DNA of 64,000 nt, taken from positions 868,001-932,000 of the forward strand of contig BCIG01000002.1 of assembly GCA_001599915.1 (NCBI GenBank), read 5' to 3'. The position numbers and the translations under genes are program-made. The notes below the pieces were generated by a model that saw only the letters and a program-made list of their open reading frames with translations, was not told the DNA's origin and did not search any database. Positions 1-11,800 of this stretch are shown piece by piece (within the stretch, counting starts at the first letter, position 1; every line of letters starts with the position of its first letter). Source of the DNA: Symbiotaphrina buchneri (taxonomy: Eukaryota; Ascomycota; Symbiotaphrinales; Symbiotaphrinaceae).

Positions 1-2141
1 TGTTGCTTTACTTTCAGACAATCAACTCATTGCCGTCTCCCGCTATGAGGAACCCCGACCGAAGCTACTTGCCCAGCCTCCATCTGGAGAGGTGCAATCA
101 TGGGCAATAATATCCCCGGCTTTTACGCTCTCGAGATCTGTAGAAGTTCTCTTGGCCATCGAGAAAACAATCTATGTGGTAGATCCGACGGAAGCCGAGG
201 ATCGCATGCTAGAGGCTGGTCCTTTCAAGCATGCCGCTGTCTCGCCAGATGGAAGATCTGTCAGCTTATTTACGCAGGACGGGAAAGTATGGGTCATCAG
301 TAGCGACTTTCAAAACAAACTCAGCGAGTATGACTCGAAGGCGAAAACCGTTCCGAACGATGTGCAGTGGTGCGGCAATGACTCGGTCGTGCTTGCTTGG
401 GAGGATGAGTTACATTTGCTCGGTTTGAATGGCGCGGCGTCAAAGTATGTCCATCGCTGCTTCTCGCATATTGGACCGTTGCTGACGTTCTAAGGTACTA
501 TTATGATGGGCGAGTACACATCATAGCTGATATTGACGGGGTACGGTTAATATCGAATGACGTTTGCGAGTTTCTACAGAAACTTCCTGGTAAGTCAGTT
601 CCGACTGCTTGTAAGAACTGAAGCTGATAGTCACAGACGTTGTCGAGGAAGTTTTCATGCTTGGTTCCCAGTCCCCTGCATCAGTCCTTGTTGACGCAGT
701 CGAGCAGCTGGAGAAAGGGTCTCCCAAAGCAGACGACAACATACAATTAATCCGAGCAAACCTTGTTGAAGCCGTAGATACCTGCGTAAAAGCAGCCGGA
801 TACGAGTTTAGTATCCACTGGCAAAAACAATTACTCAAGGCCGCTTCTTTCGGGAAGTCGGTTCTTGACTTGTACAACAGCGACGACTTTGTGGACATGT
901 GCGAGACCTTACGTGTATTGAACGCCGTGCGCTTCTATGAGATCGGGCTTCCGTTATCCTACGAACAATATCTACGCCTGACCCCCGAGAAGCTGGTGGA
1001 ACGGCTTGTCAATCGCCGTGAATACTTGCTGGCGCTGCGCATCTCGGAATACCTCCGTCTTCCTACTAACAGCATATACGTCCATTGGGCAAGCCAGAAA
1101 GTACGAGTATCATCGGAGCCTGAAGATACTATATGTCACCAGATTGTCCAGAAACTCAAAGGAAAGCGCGGGATATCATTCGAAGCCATTGCTCGTGCCG
1201 CCTATGACGAAGGCCGAGGGCAATTAGCCACAGAGCTGCTGAACTATGAACCAAGAGCGGGGAAGCAGGTCCCTCTACTACTCAGCATGGAAGAAGATGA
1301 GATCGCATTGGACAAGGCCATCCAAAGCGGTGATGCGGACATGATCCTCTTCGTGCTGCTGCACCTGAAGAAGAAACTGCCTCTGGCAAGCTTTTTCCGC
1401 GTGGTCAATATTCGACCGGCAGCCACCGCGCTCGTGGAGAGCACTGCGCAGGAGACCGACCACGAGCTGCTCAAAGACCTGTACTACCAAGACGACCGTC
1501 GCCTCGACGGAGCGCTGCTGCTCGTCAAAGAAGCCTTGCAGCAGAAAGACACGGGCGCCAAAGTGGACAAGATGAAGCTGGCCCAGAAGCTCCTGCAAGA
1601 CTCGAAGGAGCACCAACTGCAGCTGCGCGCCCTGGACGAGACGCAGCGCCTGTTGAAGATGCAGGAAGCCTTCGAGAAGGACATCGAAGGCGAATTCGTC
1701 GGCCTCTCCGTCAACGAGACCGTCTTCCGTCTGATCAGAGGCGGCTACGCCAAACGCGCGGCAAAGGTCCAGAGCGAGTTCAAGATCCCGGAGAGGACGT
1801 ACTGGTGGACCCGCCTGCGCGCTCTGGTCGCCAAACGCGACTGGCTGGAGCTGGAGGAGATGGCCAAGACGAGGAAGTCGCCTATCGGCTGGGAGCCCTT
1901 CTTCAATGAGATCCTGGCGGCGGGCAACTCCAAGATCGCGGCGCTGTTCGTGCCCAAGTGCACGAATTTGCCACACGGGGAGCGGATGGAGATGTGGGTC
2001 AAGTGCGGGCAGGTCCTCAAGGCGGGTGAGGAAGCTCTCAGGGCCAAAGATGTCAACGCACTAGAGAGCTTGAAGGGGAAGGCTACGGCAGGCACGGTGG
2101 CTGAACTGGACCGCATGATCCATCAGCTGAGATCGAAATGA
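1..2141 (+). CDS. VPS16: Vps16, HOPS/CORVET core subunit (5' end outside window)
   Basis: Vps16 is a core subunit of the HOPS and CORVET tethering complexes, which act in fusion at endosomes and the vacuole. Exons seen: 1 (or 18) to 444, 495-589 and 637-2141. The introns at 445-494 and 590-636 have GT-AG ends, and the first has a GCTGAC branch site; joining keeps one frame. The first 400 bases encode the end of the N-terminal beta-propeller (for example the AVSPDGRSVSLF blade). The last exon encodes the long alpha-solenoid C-terminal domain (Vps16_C), with family-typical stretches such as KAASFGKSVLDLY and YWWTRLRALVAKRDWLELE. The stop is at 2139-2141. The start codon lies left of the window. 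Bases 1-17 end in TTTACTTTCAG and may be the tail of a further intron, although the frame is also open there. Family assignment is firm; the exact left exon edge is not. Confidence 0.93.
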
Positions 2142-2361
2142 GTGTACTGTATTATCTGACAAACGAGAGGGTATTGTATCTGCTTCTGAAAGTAGGAGCA
2201 GTCTGCAATGCACATACTTCCGTTGCTAACTGACTGAACCGGCTTTGCCCTCTCTTTGTTGAATAAACCGTGAACGGCCTTGCCGCTTGCTAATCCCCAC
2301 GCGCCCCGCTAAACGAACATCCATAGAAAAGACATAACTTCATAACGTAACGGACGATCCA
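2142..2361. other. Convergent 3' intergenic spacer
   Basis: This 220-bp spacer lies between the convergent 3' ends of VPS16 and the kinesin gene. It presumably holds both 3' UTRs and polyadenylation signals (for example the AATAAA at about 2261-2266 on the + strand). No coding potential is evident. Confidence 0.5.
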
Positions 2362-4210
2362 CTAGGATTGCCAGTTGGCCTGACGTTCACCAAGCGGCGC
2401 CACGAAGCGCTGATGGTCATCTGCGACCTTCCTCTTGAAGAGGCCCAGATCCTTCAGCAAGTCTTCCATCTTCTCCTGCATCTCCCTAGCCTCCGCCTCC
2501 CTAGCGGCGTCCATCGCTTCCCACTCGTCCTCGTCGTCCGACTGGAGTTCCGGCGTCGACGGTCCTTGACTATGGTTCTCCTTCTCTTGCTCATATGCTT
2601 CCCTCTCTGCCTCCTGGCTCGGTTTTACATCAGGAATGGGATTCTTGAGACTCTCGACTGCAAGCTTCAGGTGCAAACGCAGGGCTTCATTCTGGGTGAC
2701 CAGACTCCTGATCTTGCATTCGCTGACCTGCCGCTGCTCCTCCATCAATCGCTGCATCTTCTCCACTTGCTTCTGGTACTCCTCCAACTGGGCGGTCTGC
2801 ATATCGTTTTCTCGTTTGGCGACCGCTTGCTGGCTGACGCTGAGCTGGAGTGATCTGATAGTCTCCTGCATCTCGGCGATTTGAGCATCGCGTTCGGCGG
2901 CAGAAACAGAATCCTGGTTGACAATGGCACGGGTGCGGATATGTTTGGCTTGGTCTGCGTAACGAAGTGTAGACAGGGTCTCGTCGTAGTCCGAAGGTGC
3001 AATACAGGCGATCATTGCAGTCTTGGAATTCCCGCCCAAGCTGTCCTTCAGGAGCCACGTGAGGATCGAATCTCTGTAGGGGACAATATCCTTGTGCTTT
3101 CGTCCACCAGGCCGGCTATTCCGGGGATCTGCCAACGCAGCAATTACTCGACCCAGTGTGGTCAAAGATTTGTTGATATTGGAGCCTTCGCGCAGACGTT
3201 GGCCAGTGGCTTCGGTGGCTTTCGCACGTTCCGAGCCAGCAAGGTCAACAAGCCGTATCCGTGCCAGACGCTCTGTTGTCTCGTCTGTATCCATGTCATG
3301 GTGGATTTGCTTGAGCATGATGGTGAAAACGGCATGGGAGCGAGAAGAGGTATCATTCATCTTTGTGGATGCCGTGGTCCGACTAGCGTCCCCCATCTTC
3401 ATGTATCTCATTATCTCCGAGTAGTTCTTCACAGGCACATCCGTCAGATCCTTGACATATGGGCCTTCCGTCGGTGACTCGCGGATCTTCAGGTAGAAAG
3501 GAGGATCCGTCCGTGGTACAAGGAGGTCTCGGACGTGCTCATTGTAAACTTCGAAGTATGACACACGCACACTATAACTGACGTTGGGCGAGTCGTTGGC
3601 CTCGATCCGCTGAAATAGGTCCTCGCATGTTCGAGGGATCAGACCTGGCTGATCCGGCGTCCCCATCATTGTATAACTCTTACCCGACCCTGTCTGTCCG
3701 TATGCAAATATGCAAGTGTGATAGCCTTCGAAGTTGTGATCCAGAAATTCCTCTCCCAAGCAGTTGTATACATCTTCCTGATGAGCGTAGTGTGGGTCAC
3801 TCTTGTTATGCGACCAAAAAGAATTATCAAACGTGAAGGACTTCTCCTCGATGACCTTGCGGCTGTTTGTTCGGGCGTTAGCCGGATCCGATGCATTTGG
3901 CACGAGTAATTTTGTTGTCTGAGTCTCGGGATCCATGTCGACCAGACATTGTGCTCCTCGTTCAATTTCTGTGAGACAGTTTCAGCCTCCAGGCATTCAA
4001 ACAATAACAGCAACAGCAGCATGTCTGACCTCTTGGTAGAAAGGCTCTAACGCGCACGACCACACGCACGTTTCCACCGGCATTGTCTGGAGTGGCGGTC
4101 CGCATTGGGACGACACTTGATTCCCTGGAGCGCAGAGAGGGTGTCGAGGCAGAGGACTTGAGACGATAATCTGCGGCTACCGCAGGAAAGGCTCTCGAGT
4201 CGAAAGCCAT
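2362..4210 (-). CDS. Kinesin-3 family motor, short form without a cargo-binding tail
   Basis: Microtubule motor with two exons, 4210-4030 and 3968-2362. The 61-bp intron (GTCAGA...CACAG) falls inside LPR|EIERGAQC and gives 595 residues. The motor domain runs from about residue 48 (GGNVRVVVRVRAF) to 420. It shows the P-loop GQTGSGKS (about 151-158), switch I NDTSSRSH, switch II LVDLAGSE and the kinesin-3 signature TWLLKDSLGGNSKTAMI followed by STLRYADQAK. A neck and coiled coil rich in Q/E follow, and the protein stops soon after (FVAPLGERQANWQS). No FHA or PH domain follows, unlike full-length Unc104/KIF1 motors. It most resembles the short fungal kinesin-3 type (NcKin3-like), by recollection of the family. 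The start at 4210 is chosen for its CGCCATGG context; an upstream in-frame ATG at 4279 would add 23 residues. Confidence 0.88.
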
Positions 4211-4279
4211 GGCGTGGGCGAGGAGGAGGGCGCAGTCGTCGATGAGCTCCCGATACCTCTGTCTTTCGTTTGCGTACAT

Positions 4280-5474
4280 AAAAAGGAAGCAAGAGGAAGA
4301 CGAAAACGATGATGATGCGGACAGGGGCGACACTAACAATAATGCGATCTTATCTTAGCCTTTCGCCTTGCTGTCGAGACGACGGTGGGCAGGCAGGGTT
4401 CTGAGTGGATCAAGGGCGAGGGAAAGGGCAAGGGAGGTGGAAGCTCCAACGGACCATGACACGCACACACCTTACTGCATCGGGGCAAACAACAACAACG
4501 CCGACACGGAACCTTCCACCACCAATCATCTCAGCTAGGTACCTTGCCTTACCTTATGTACGAGTGCCGCGAATTGTCTTCGTGCTTTTTTCACCATGTC
4601 TGCCTAAGGAAAATATGGGGATTTGTGGATATAAGATGCCCTTGTCGCCTACCTTTCACCTGCCTCCTTGGAAATGCGATCCACGTATGTGCGACTACGA
4701 ATACGGAGAGGCAGCTCAGGATCAACGCGCCGAGGCGCCACATCTTTTCTCGCCAGTGACTCGAGTGGTCTTCAGGCGGTAAGGTAGGCTTACTACTTCA
4801 CGCTGCCTGCTGGCATCGATCCGGAATAATGATGAGGAGCGCTACCGCATTTCAGAGGTCTCTATCCATATCGAAGGAGCTTCCTTGAATCTGTTACACA
4901 GATGCTGATTTTCAGTTACGTTTCCTTATGTCGATCTGTTGCATTCTTGTTGTTTTAACCCGAGTTCGGGCTTGATCGGGCATGATGGATTATCATTGGA
5001 GGTGTGTCATCGTACCACCCCATCTTATCGCGGCCCTCATCGGAGCAGTAGTGGCTGCAAGCGTACCACATGCTTCGACCTCGACCGATAAGACTCACCT
5101 TTCATCATTCGGCTTTCCTACATGACCTCTTCTCTTTGCATCGCCCTCTCACACTCTCTCTATCTCGGACTATATGGGAATCAGCTAGGACAGGCCGCAC
5201 ACGCCCTCATTCAGCTGCACACGGGACCCGGCTCACATAAGACAATATCAGGGCCTAGCAGAGCACGCGCTTACCGCGGGGCACAGCCCACACGACCACC
5301 GGCTTCCCCAGGCACCAGATAATGCGGACCCCGACTCATCTATAATCACCACTATATATCTGTTTGCCATTCCCAGCGGCATTTTCTCCACTGTCTTGCG
5401 TGTTATGATCGAATACGCCCCGATCTCTCGGCCAGTTTCCTCCCGATAAGCGTGTTAAACGCGTCGAGTGCAAT
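4280..5474. other. Divergent intergenic region between the kinesin and PQ-loop genes
   Basis: This is the shared upstream region of two divergent genes. It contains A/C-rich runs (around 4489-4520), a GGTACC-type motif cluster at about 4536-4560 (aggtaccttgccttacctta) and pyrimidine-rich leader sequence before 5475. The open frame at 4405-4782 shows no recognisable domain and is not called. Confidence 0.5.
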
Positions 5475-6803
5475 ATGGCTTCGTTATCATGGCAGCCCTT
5501 CATGGCCAACGAGCTGCCGGACCACTGCGCGCCTGCAACAGTCTTTCTCGCCAACTTCTCAGCGCTCTTTGACGTCTGCGTGCCTTCATATCTCGCGCTA
5601 TTATCCACAGTCCTCGGAACATTGAGCATCTTCTCGTGGCTATGCGCGCAATTACCTCAGATCTTCAAGAACTATAATCTTAAATCTACCGCGGGGCTGA
5701 GCATGTTTTTCTTGATCGAATGGTGTCTTGGAGACGCTACAAACCTTCTGGGCGCCATTTTCACGAGGCAAGCTACATGGCAGGTGATTATCGCGTCATA
5801 TTATCTTTTCGTTGACCTAGCGCTGGTTGTGCAATACTTCTGGTATACCTATTATAAACCCGGCCTGATAATAGAAGGCGTCGAAGAGTGGGATGATGGG
5901 AACTTTTTTGACGGAAGCCCAACGGCCTCAATGAGCCAACTGCTTGACGAACGGCTAGAGGGCGACATGGGCCATGATGAGCCAGATAAAGGGAAGGCGA
6001 AGAGTATTAAGGACGAGCATTCGCAGCCGAAGGATGTTGGTAACAAAGCTGGCCTGTTAGTACCCGACTATGCCTGGCCACAAGGAAAGGGGACGCCATC
6101 ATCGAGCTCTCCCAGGCGTATGCCGCCATCGAGTCTGTCCTTCTCGCCTGGACCGTCCCCTAAAACAGCCATCTACATCACCCTCGTTATATGCCTGGCT
6201 TCCATCCAGCCTACTCGAGCGCATCCTTCCTCCGCCCATCCAGGAGCTCAATCCACAGCCGAAACACGCGTCGAGCTAGCTGGGCGCCTCCTATCCTGGG
6301 TCTCGACGGCCCTCTACCTCGGCTTCCGCCTGCCGCAACTCTACAAGAACCAGACCCGACGCTCGACCGCCGGCCTGTCTCCGGCGCTTTTCATCGCCTC
6401 CTTCTTCGGCAACCTCTTCTACTCGGCCTCCCTCATCGCCAACCAATGCGCCTGGGCCGACTATCCTCCCTACGGCGCCGGCGGCTGGGTAGGCCCTGAG
6501 GGCAACCGGCGCTGGGAGTGGGTCGGGCGGGCCGCGCCGTTCTGGTTGGGTGCGGCGGGCGTGCTGGCGCTCGACGCCGCCGTGGGGGTGCAGTTCCTCG
6601 TATTTGGCGAGGGCGAGGAGAAGGAGGTGGCGGTCAAGGAAGGCGGCCGGTGGCATTGGAGGCGAGTCAGTGGCTGGATGAGGGGGCGGGTTCCCAGCGT
6701 GTCTCCGCGCCGCGGCAGGAGCCCGGAGAGACACGCTCATAGAGAAGGAGATGCGTTGATACGGAGGGAGGCGTCGGGAGCGGCGGGGTATGGCGCTGTT
6801 TAG
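5475..6803 (+). CDS. PQ-loop repeat transporter (vacuolar basic amino-acid exporter, Ypq1-like)
   Basis: Single-exon protein of 442 residues. It has two PQ-loop repeats: AQLPQIFKNYNLKSTAGLS at about residues 59-77 and RLPQLYKNQTRRSTAGLS in the C-terminal half. Each sits in a bundle of hydrophobic segments, consistent with a seven-helix protein. A hydrophilic, acidic then Pro/Ser-rich linker of about 100 residues (about 140-240) separates the halves. Fungal relatives (Ypq1-3/Rtc2) sit in the vacuolar membrane and export lysine and arginine. The same role is inferred here, not shown. The tail is basic and Arg-rich. The ATG at 5475 is the first in frame and follows a CT-rich leader. From about 6300 on, the coding sequence is clearly richer in GC than the first half. 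Confidence 0.88.
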   Translation: MASLSWQPFMANELPDHCAPATVFLANFSALFDVCVPSYLALLSTVLGTLSIFSWLCAQLPQIFKNYNLKSTAGLSMFFLIEWCLGDATNLLGAIFTRQATWQVIIASYYLFVDLALVVQYFWYTYYKPGLIIEGVEEWDDGNFFDGSPTASMSQLLDERLEGDMGHDEPDKGKAKSIKDEHSQPKDVGNKAGLLVPDYAWPQGKGTPSSSSPRRMPPSSLSFSPGPSPKTAIYITLVICLASIQPTRAHPSSAHPGAQSTAETRVELAGRLLSWVSTALYLGFRLPQLYKNQTRRSTAGLSPALFIASFFGNLFYSASLIANQCAWADYPPYGAGGWVGPEGNRRWEWVGRAAPFWLGAAGVLALDAAVGVQFLVFGEGEEKEVAVKEGGRWHWRRVSGWMRGRVPSVSPRRGRSPERHAHREGDALIRREASGAAGYGAV

Positions 6804-7244
6804 ACTGTGGCAATTGCATGAGACGAGGATGGGGACGTGACGACTAGAGACAGACTGCATCCGACTTCAGGTCATTGTTGGGATTCGAAGTTTATGTTTA
6901 CGTGACGGCTTGCATACTTCTGGCGCACATTCTTGGAGTCTGGACAAGACATCTAGATATTGGTTTTTGTGTATATTGCATTGCTGAATATCGGCATCAC
7001 GGTTGATGAGAAAGATGATATGGAATCTATTTGCTCGCATCCTGTGCAGGACTCTTGAGTATGTAGATTCTCCAGCGCCTCCCGGCGCGTGTGAGACGTG
7101 CAGATCTATCTGGCCAGCAGCCGGCTTTAAGTCATCCTGGCCGGACTTGTCGTTTGATTCTACACACATATACAGCGCGGCGGCGACAAGACTTTCTCTG
7201 GACGCCATCGAAGATGTCGAGAGAAAAGGAGATTGTCCATCCTC

Positions 7245-7274
7245 GCTGCGTCAACAGGCGCTGCGTCAACAGGC
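7245..7274. repeat. 15-bp perfect tandem duplication
   Basis: The unit GCTGCGTCAACAGGC occurs twice in direct tandem. It lies inside a chance-looking open frame, where it would encode a repeated LRQQA. Being 15 bp, it keeps any frame. It looks like a recent slippage product. Confidence 0.8.
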
Positions 7275-8822
7275 GATCGAAGTATATATCAACGTCGACA
7301 GGGGCCAGGTCAGCCCGACGAGATATAGGACGACGTCAGTCCATTCAAACTCTGAATATAAATGGGATCCGAAGAAGTCGATCATACAAGTGCAGACCAA
7401 TACAGGATATATCTTTCAAAGATCAATCTCTGAGATGATCCAGACCGCTTTCTCGCTCCTAGGTTGAAGAGAGAGACTGGCTGAGCAATCAAGCAGTCGT
7501 CTCTGATGGACTGACTGGGGGTCAATCCCCCTGGGCGACAGAAGCAGAGAATGCCTTTCGGACCGATTCTCGCGCGGTGGGATGCGCAAGGAAGCGTCAC
7601 AAGAGCACCGGTGGCATGCTTTTTCATGAGACACCTGGGAGCATCGTGAGGATGCCACCGAGAGTGCCATTGTGTTATGCCAGCGTCCCGGCAGATTTAT
7701 TCGATGAGTCGCACCTGCTAGTGGGTACCTTAGCCATACCTTAGCCAGCAGGGAAGATTGACCATGTAACTTGACTACTACTTTGGCCTTGGCTGCTAGA
7801 GGCAGGTGCAAAAGGCGGACCGTGAGCTGATGGCCAGAAGGAATGGAGGTCATGTTCACGATCACCCGAGACTTCCTTTCCTGTAGTCCATTTTGCAGTG
7901 CTCCCTTGCTCGGATGACGTAGGTCCTGAACGAAGAAGGTGGTGCGCGTACGAGCTCTTAGGCTTCTTCACTGTCCATAGGTTGCGATTACCGAGATACG
8001 CAGTGTAATATGCAGCAGGGCCGGGGAAAAGGCTTTGGAGTGGCGTGAATGGTGTTTATCCTGGTCGTCTCGTGGATGTATGACTGGAGCAGGAGCATCT
8101 TGAGAGCTGGCCACGGGAGAGAGAGGATCATGACTGGTGCACAAGTATAGTGCGCTGCACCGCAGGGTTACCCCCAAATGGGCTGGCTGGATGTGCGTTG
8201 TACTGCCGTCAATGTCAATAATGACTAGGGATGCCCTGGACTGCAGGACCGTCCAACCTGCGCATCATGGGCGCCCAGCCGTCAGGCACTGCTCCTCGTG
8301 CAGTATGGTCATCGTAGTACGTAAATGTCGGCATATTAGGGGTCCAGATCCTCACCGCGGGAAGAGGGCCGTCAGGGGCCTATGGGTCCAATAGGCATTC
8401 ATTCATCCGGGATACCTTCCTTGCTGAATCGTCGGCTAAGGTGGAATCATCATGGCCGCTCGAGAGAGTGGCCTCGTTACTGCAGGTGCCACTGCTGCAG
8501 AGTCACCTGTTGTGGGCCAATGAGCGGTGAGCTGGCGTGCCAGCAAAGTGTCACGCAGGGGATGGAACTGGTGGGGCCAGGAGACTTTGGTGAGCTCACA
8601 ATAATACCTACCGCATCATTGCCCCGCGGTCGTTGGGAATCTCGCCAGAATCGGCATTCGCGTCTATCGAAGATGTGCAAAGGCGACATTCCGAGGACGA
8701 TCAAAGGGCAGTCCATGTGCGACATCGTTGGGCTTCTGGACTGAACTTGGAGATGGTCCCTCTCTTATGAATTCAATAGCGAGCGGGTGAGATGAGGGGT
8801 CCCTTGTCACTGGACTGGACTA

Positions 8823-8846
8823 GACTGTTATCGAGCGATAACAGTC
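8823..8846. repeat. Perfect 24-bp palindrome carrying two inverted GATA cores
   Basis: The arms GACTGTTATCG and CGATAACAGTC are exact reverse complements separated by AG. Each arm contains a CGATAA core, matching the HGATAR consensus of fungal GATA factors, in opposite orientation. It could be a paired binding site or simply a hairpin. No function is shown. Confidence 0.8.
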
Positions 8847-11800
8847 CAGCTGAACCTATCCAGGAAGGTGGGGCAGTAGCTTTCTCGCGCCAAGTGGGAT
8901 GTTGCACAGCCGAAGTAGCTTCGCGGTGCGTCGCTGTTTCATCCTCGCTCAATAACAATAGGTAGTACATGATAGTAATTGTGACCAGAATAGTGGCAGA
9001 TGCGTGAAATGATGGTATAGAGGCTTGACGTCTTGTACGAGTATGCCCGCTTGGCTCCAACATCTTCCGGTCTCGATTGAGCATCGTCGACATAAGCTTG
9101 GTAGCTATGTACTGCGTAGACGCTTGATTGGCGACAATCCGGTTTGGCGATCATCATTGCGAGGTTAGAGTTCGTACCTGCCACTTTACATCGGTCATTT
9201 TGGTAGCGGGAGCCGTCCGTTCCTCGTCCAAGCCTCGAAAAGTCATTTTTCCATATCTTAAACACAGGCACAGCCGGGTGAAGCAGCTGACCTTGCAAGC
9301 TTTGACCCTCCAAGCTTTGTCCACCCAAGGTGGCGCGCCGGCACCGGCGCCGCAGCAGCGCATATGGTAGCTCGCCTCATGGTTAGCGGTGGCCGGAGAT
9401 TGCAATAGTGCTTCTCCAGGACCTCGTCAAGAATGCTCCGGCCGTCTCAGTGCCGGTTCAAAAGAGAATTTCCTGATGGTCGCGTTATGGCAAGCTCGCA
9501 TAAGGTGTGCAACCAGGGGCGCTTTTCCGGACTACGTCGTAGAAGGTTCACGAGTAACCCCCTGCATGCAGGTAGACTCGTATGTAGTCAATTCCTTCGA
9601 ATATCTCACCCGTGCTGCTTTGGATGCTCTGGAGTGAGTTGTTTGACCATACTCGCGGCAAGGCTTGGGGGATTGCCGGCAGCGATCGTTGATCTTCAGA
9701 TGAAGATCACACGAGCGACTGGCTCTTCTGGACTTTCTTTGCCACGTTGTGGGAAAAGAGGCTGCGGCAACGGCCTTCATAGCGGCGGTCCAAAGAGCGG
9801 GACGAGATCGGCGGGCCCTATGATGATCGCATTCGTGATTCGACCCATCGGTATGTGCGGCCTCGATTCAAGAGCAGCCGCCGGTCGGGGCCGTAGACCG
9901 GTGCCGTCGAACACTATGATCGTCTGCGAAAAGTACCTTAGTATTTGGCTCTGGTTTCCCTGGCCGCGGGCTATGTATCCTTGGGGTGACATCCCGCCGT
10001 CGCCTAGGTACGATGTGCCAAATCCCTACCTTAACTTAGCAGGTGGAAGGCAGTTGGAGGCTTGGAGCTGGTCGGACAGGCATCAAAAATTCAAAATGCT
10101 TCCTGCACGAAGAGTCCAAGCGTTTCCTGTACAGCGTACGAGTACCGTCACTCGGTGTCGGCCCTTTGCCCATCCAATTATTAGAACCATTTCCCTCCTT
10201 GTGCAACGACCCCTTGGACGGCAGAAACACAGGTGGACATAATCTTTGGATATGTGCCCATGAGAAAGAGCTGGCACTATCAATGATATTTTTATAATCG
10301 AAAACTAAATTCTGCACGGCTGAACAACCTCAACCAAGTGTTCAGGAGCAAGAACACTGTCATCATGTTCCACTATGGCGTTTCTCCTTTTCTGTGTCCT
10401 ATATTTCATTGCATCTGCCACTCTCTACTCACAACTCTTGTTCTTTGGCCCGGACTATTCTGTGCTCATCCGCAGTGGTCACTACAACCATTCGGAATGG
10501 TTGCATGGAGGACGGATAACTCCATGAGAAGGCGTGCACTCCAACCTTGGGCGGGTGTCCAGAATCGGTGATTCCCGTTTAGTCTGCAGTACCTGTACGA
10601 GGCAGGTATTCCGTCTCGTACAAGTTCCTGCGTAAGGTACCTTCGGAGTACAGATGGGCCAAAATACCGTACAAGGCTTATCCGCAGTGCGTGCGCAGCA
10701 ACTGACTTTTAGGCCTCCAGCGAGCGCAAGATGAAGGGCCCAAGGTAAGGCACAAATAGCGATGGGCAAGTAGGGCGACGGCGGTTTAACCAACAAGTGA
10801 GGAAATTAGAAAGACTTTTCAGGGGCACGACAACAATGGGCAGCAGCCACTGGGCTGATTAGCGGCAGCGTGGCGCATCATGTGCACTGCTCCGTCTTGG
10901 GATGAGAACCAGGTGCGGCATTCCTCACTCAAGTCATACCGTACTGTTCTTTCCTAGAAGGACGGACGAGCTGTTTCGGCCAATAGAAGAACAAGCAGTG
11001 ACAACAAAGCCAGAGGTTCCTTCTCTTCGAGAAGCACGGCCCCTCGTGTGAATACGAATCCCCTACCGTAGGTACCTTGTCCTTTGGTGAGCGGACAAAG
11101 CTACGCTGTGACGGAGTGCCTTGGGCTTCCGCGTGTCGACGATCCTTCCTCATGTGTAAGTGCTGGCGAGATTCTCCAACGGTAAGGTATTGTTGGCCTG
11201 GACCTTTGTTTGTGCTGCATCGTGAGTCCTGACGGTCACTGAATGATTTGTTCGCGTGGCCGCTGGCTCGCCCACGGCCATTTCTAGCTGGTACGGATAC
11301 CCTTTCGCGCCTGTATAGGTACGATGCAAAAATATTTGACCCACTCTGGAAGACCCTCGGTTGCGCATGGGAACGAAAGGGGAGGGCGACTACCCCAGAT
11401 TCCGGTCGTATCGGGGTAAGAGTGTCTGAGCCAACGATGGCACTATTTGGCAAAGCGCGGGATACCCTGGTTCGAAGCAGGAATGTGTCCCGGCAAAGCC
11501 CCCCTCCTTACCGATGGGCACGACATCGCGGCACAAGCACCTGCCCTGCACAAGAGAGAACCCGAATCATCGATCGGTACTGTCTCAACGGTAGGTGTGG
11601 GCCCTGAAGGGTCCTACTCGGGACGGCAGCAAGCCTCAACAGCTCCAGGGAGGTCAGGGACTTTGGAGGTGGTGACCTTCCAGGTAAGAATGAGATTGAA
11701 TTAATAATGTGGGGAGCGCACGGAAAATGATCTCAACTGCGGCTCGCTCCCAGCATGCATAACAGGACAGAGCCAAAACTCTTACCGGCATAGCCTCCCC

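Noticed and set aside
1278-1976. 232-codon minus-strand frame opposite VPS16
   Set aside because: Antisense shadow of a conserved, strongly coding exon; Leu/Gln-rich in the way expected from reversed codons.
7003-7467. 154-codon open frame containing an LRQQALRQQA repeat
   Set aside because: The repeat is a 15-bp DNA duplication. There is no domain and no supporting splice structure.
9433-10242. 269-codon open frame in the gene-poor region
   Set aside because: The composition is rich in Arg, Cys, Pro and Ser without domains or hydrophobic patterning, there is no good start context, and GGTA-type motifs lie within it. It looks like a chance frame in GC-balanced DNA.
10929-11453. 174-codon minus-strand frame
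   Set aside because: No recognisable motif; it overlaps other equally long frames on the opposite strand.
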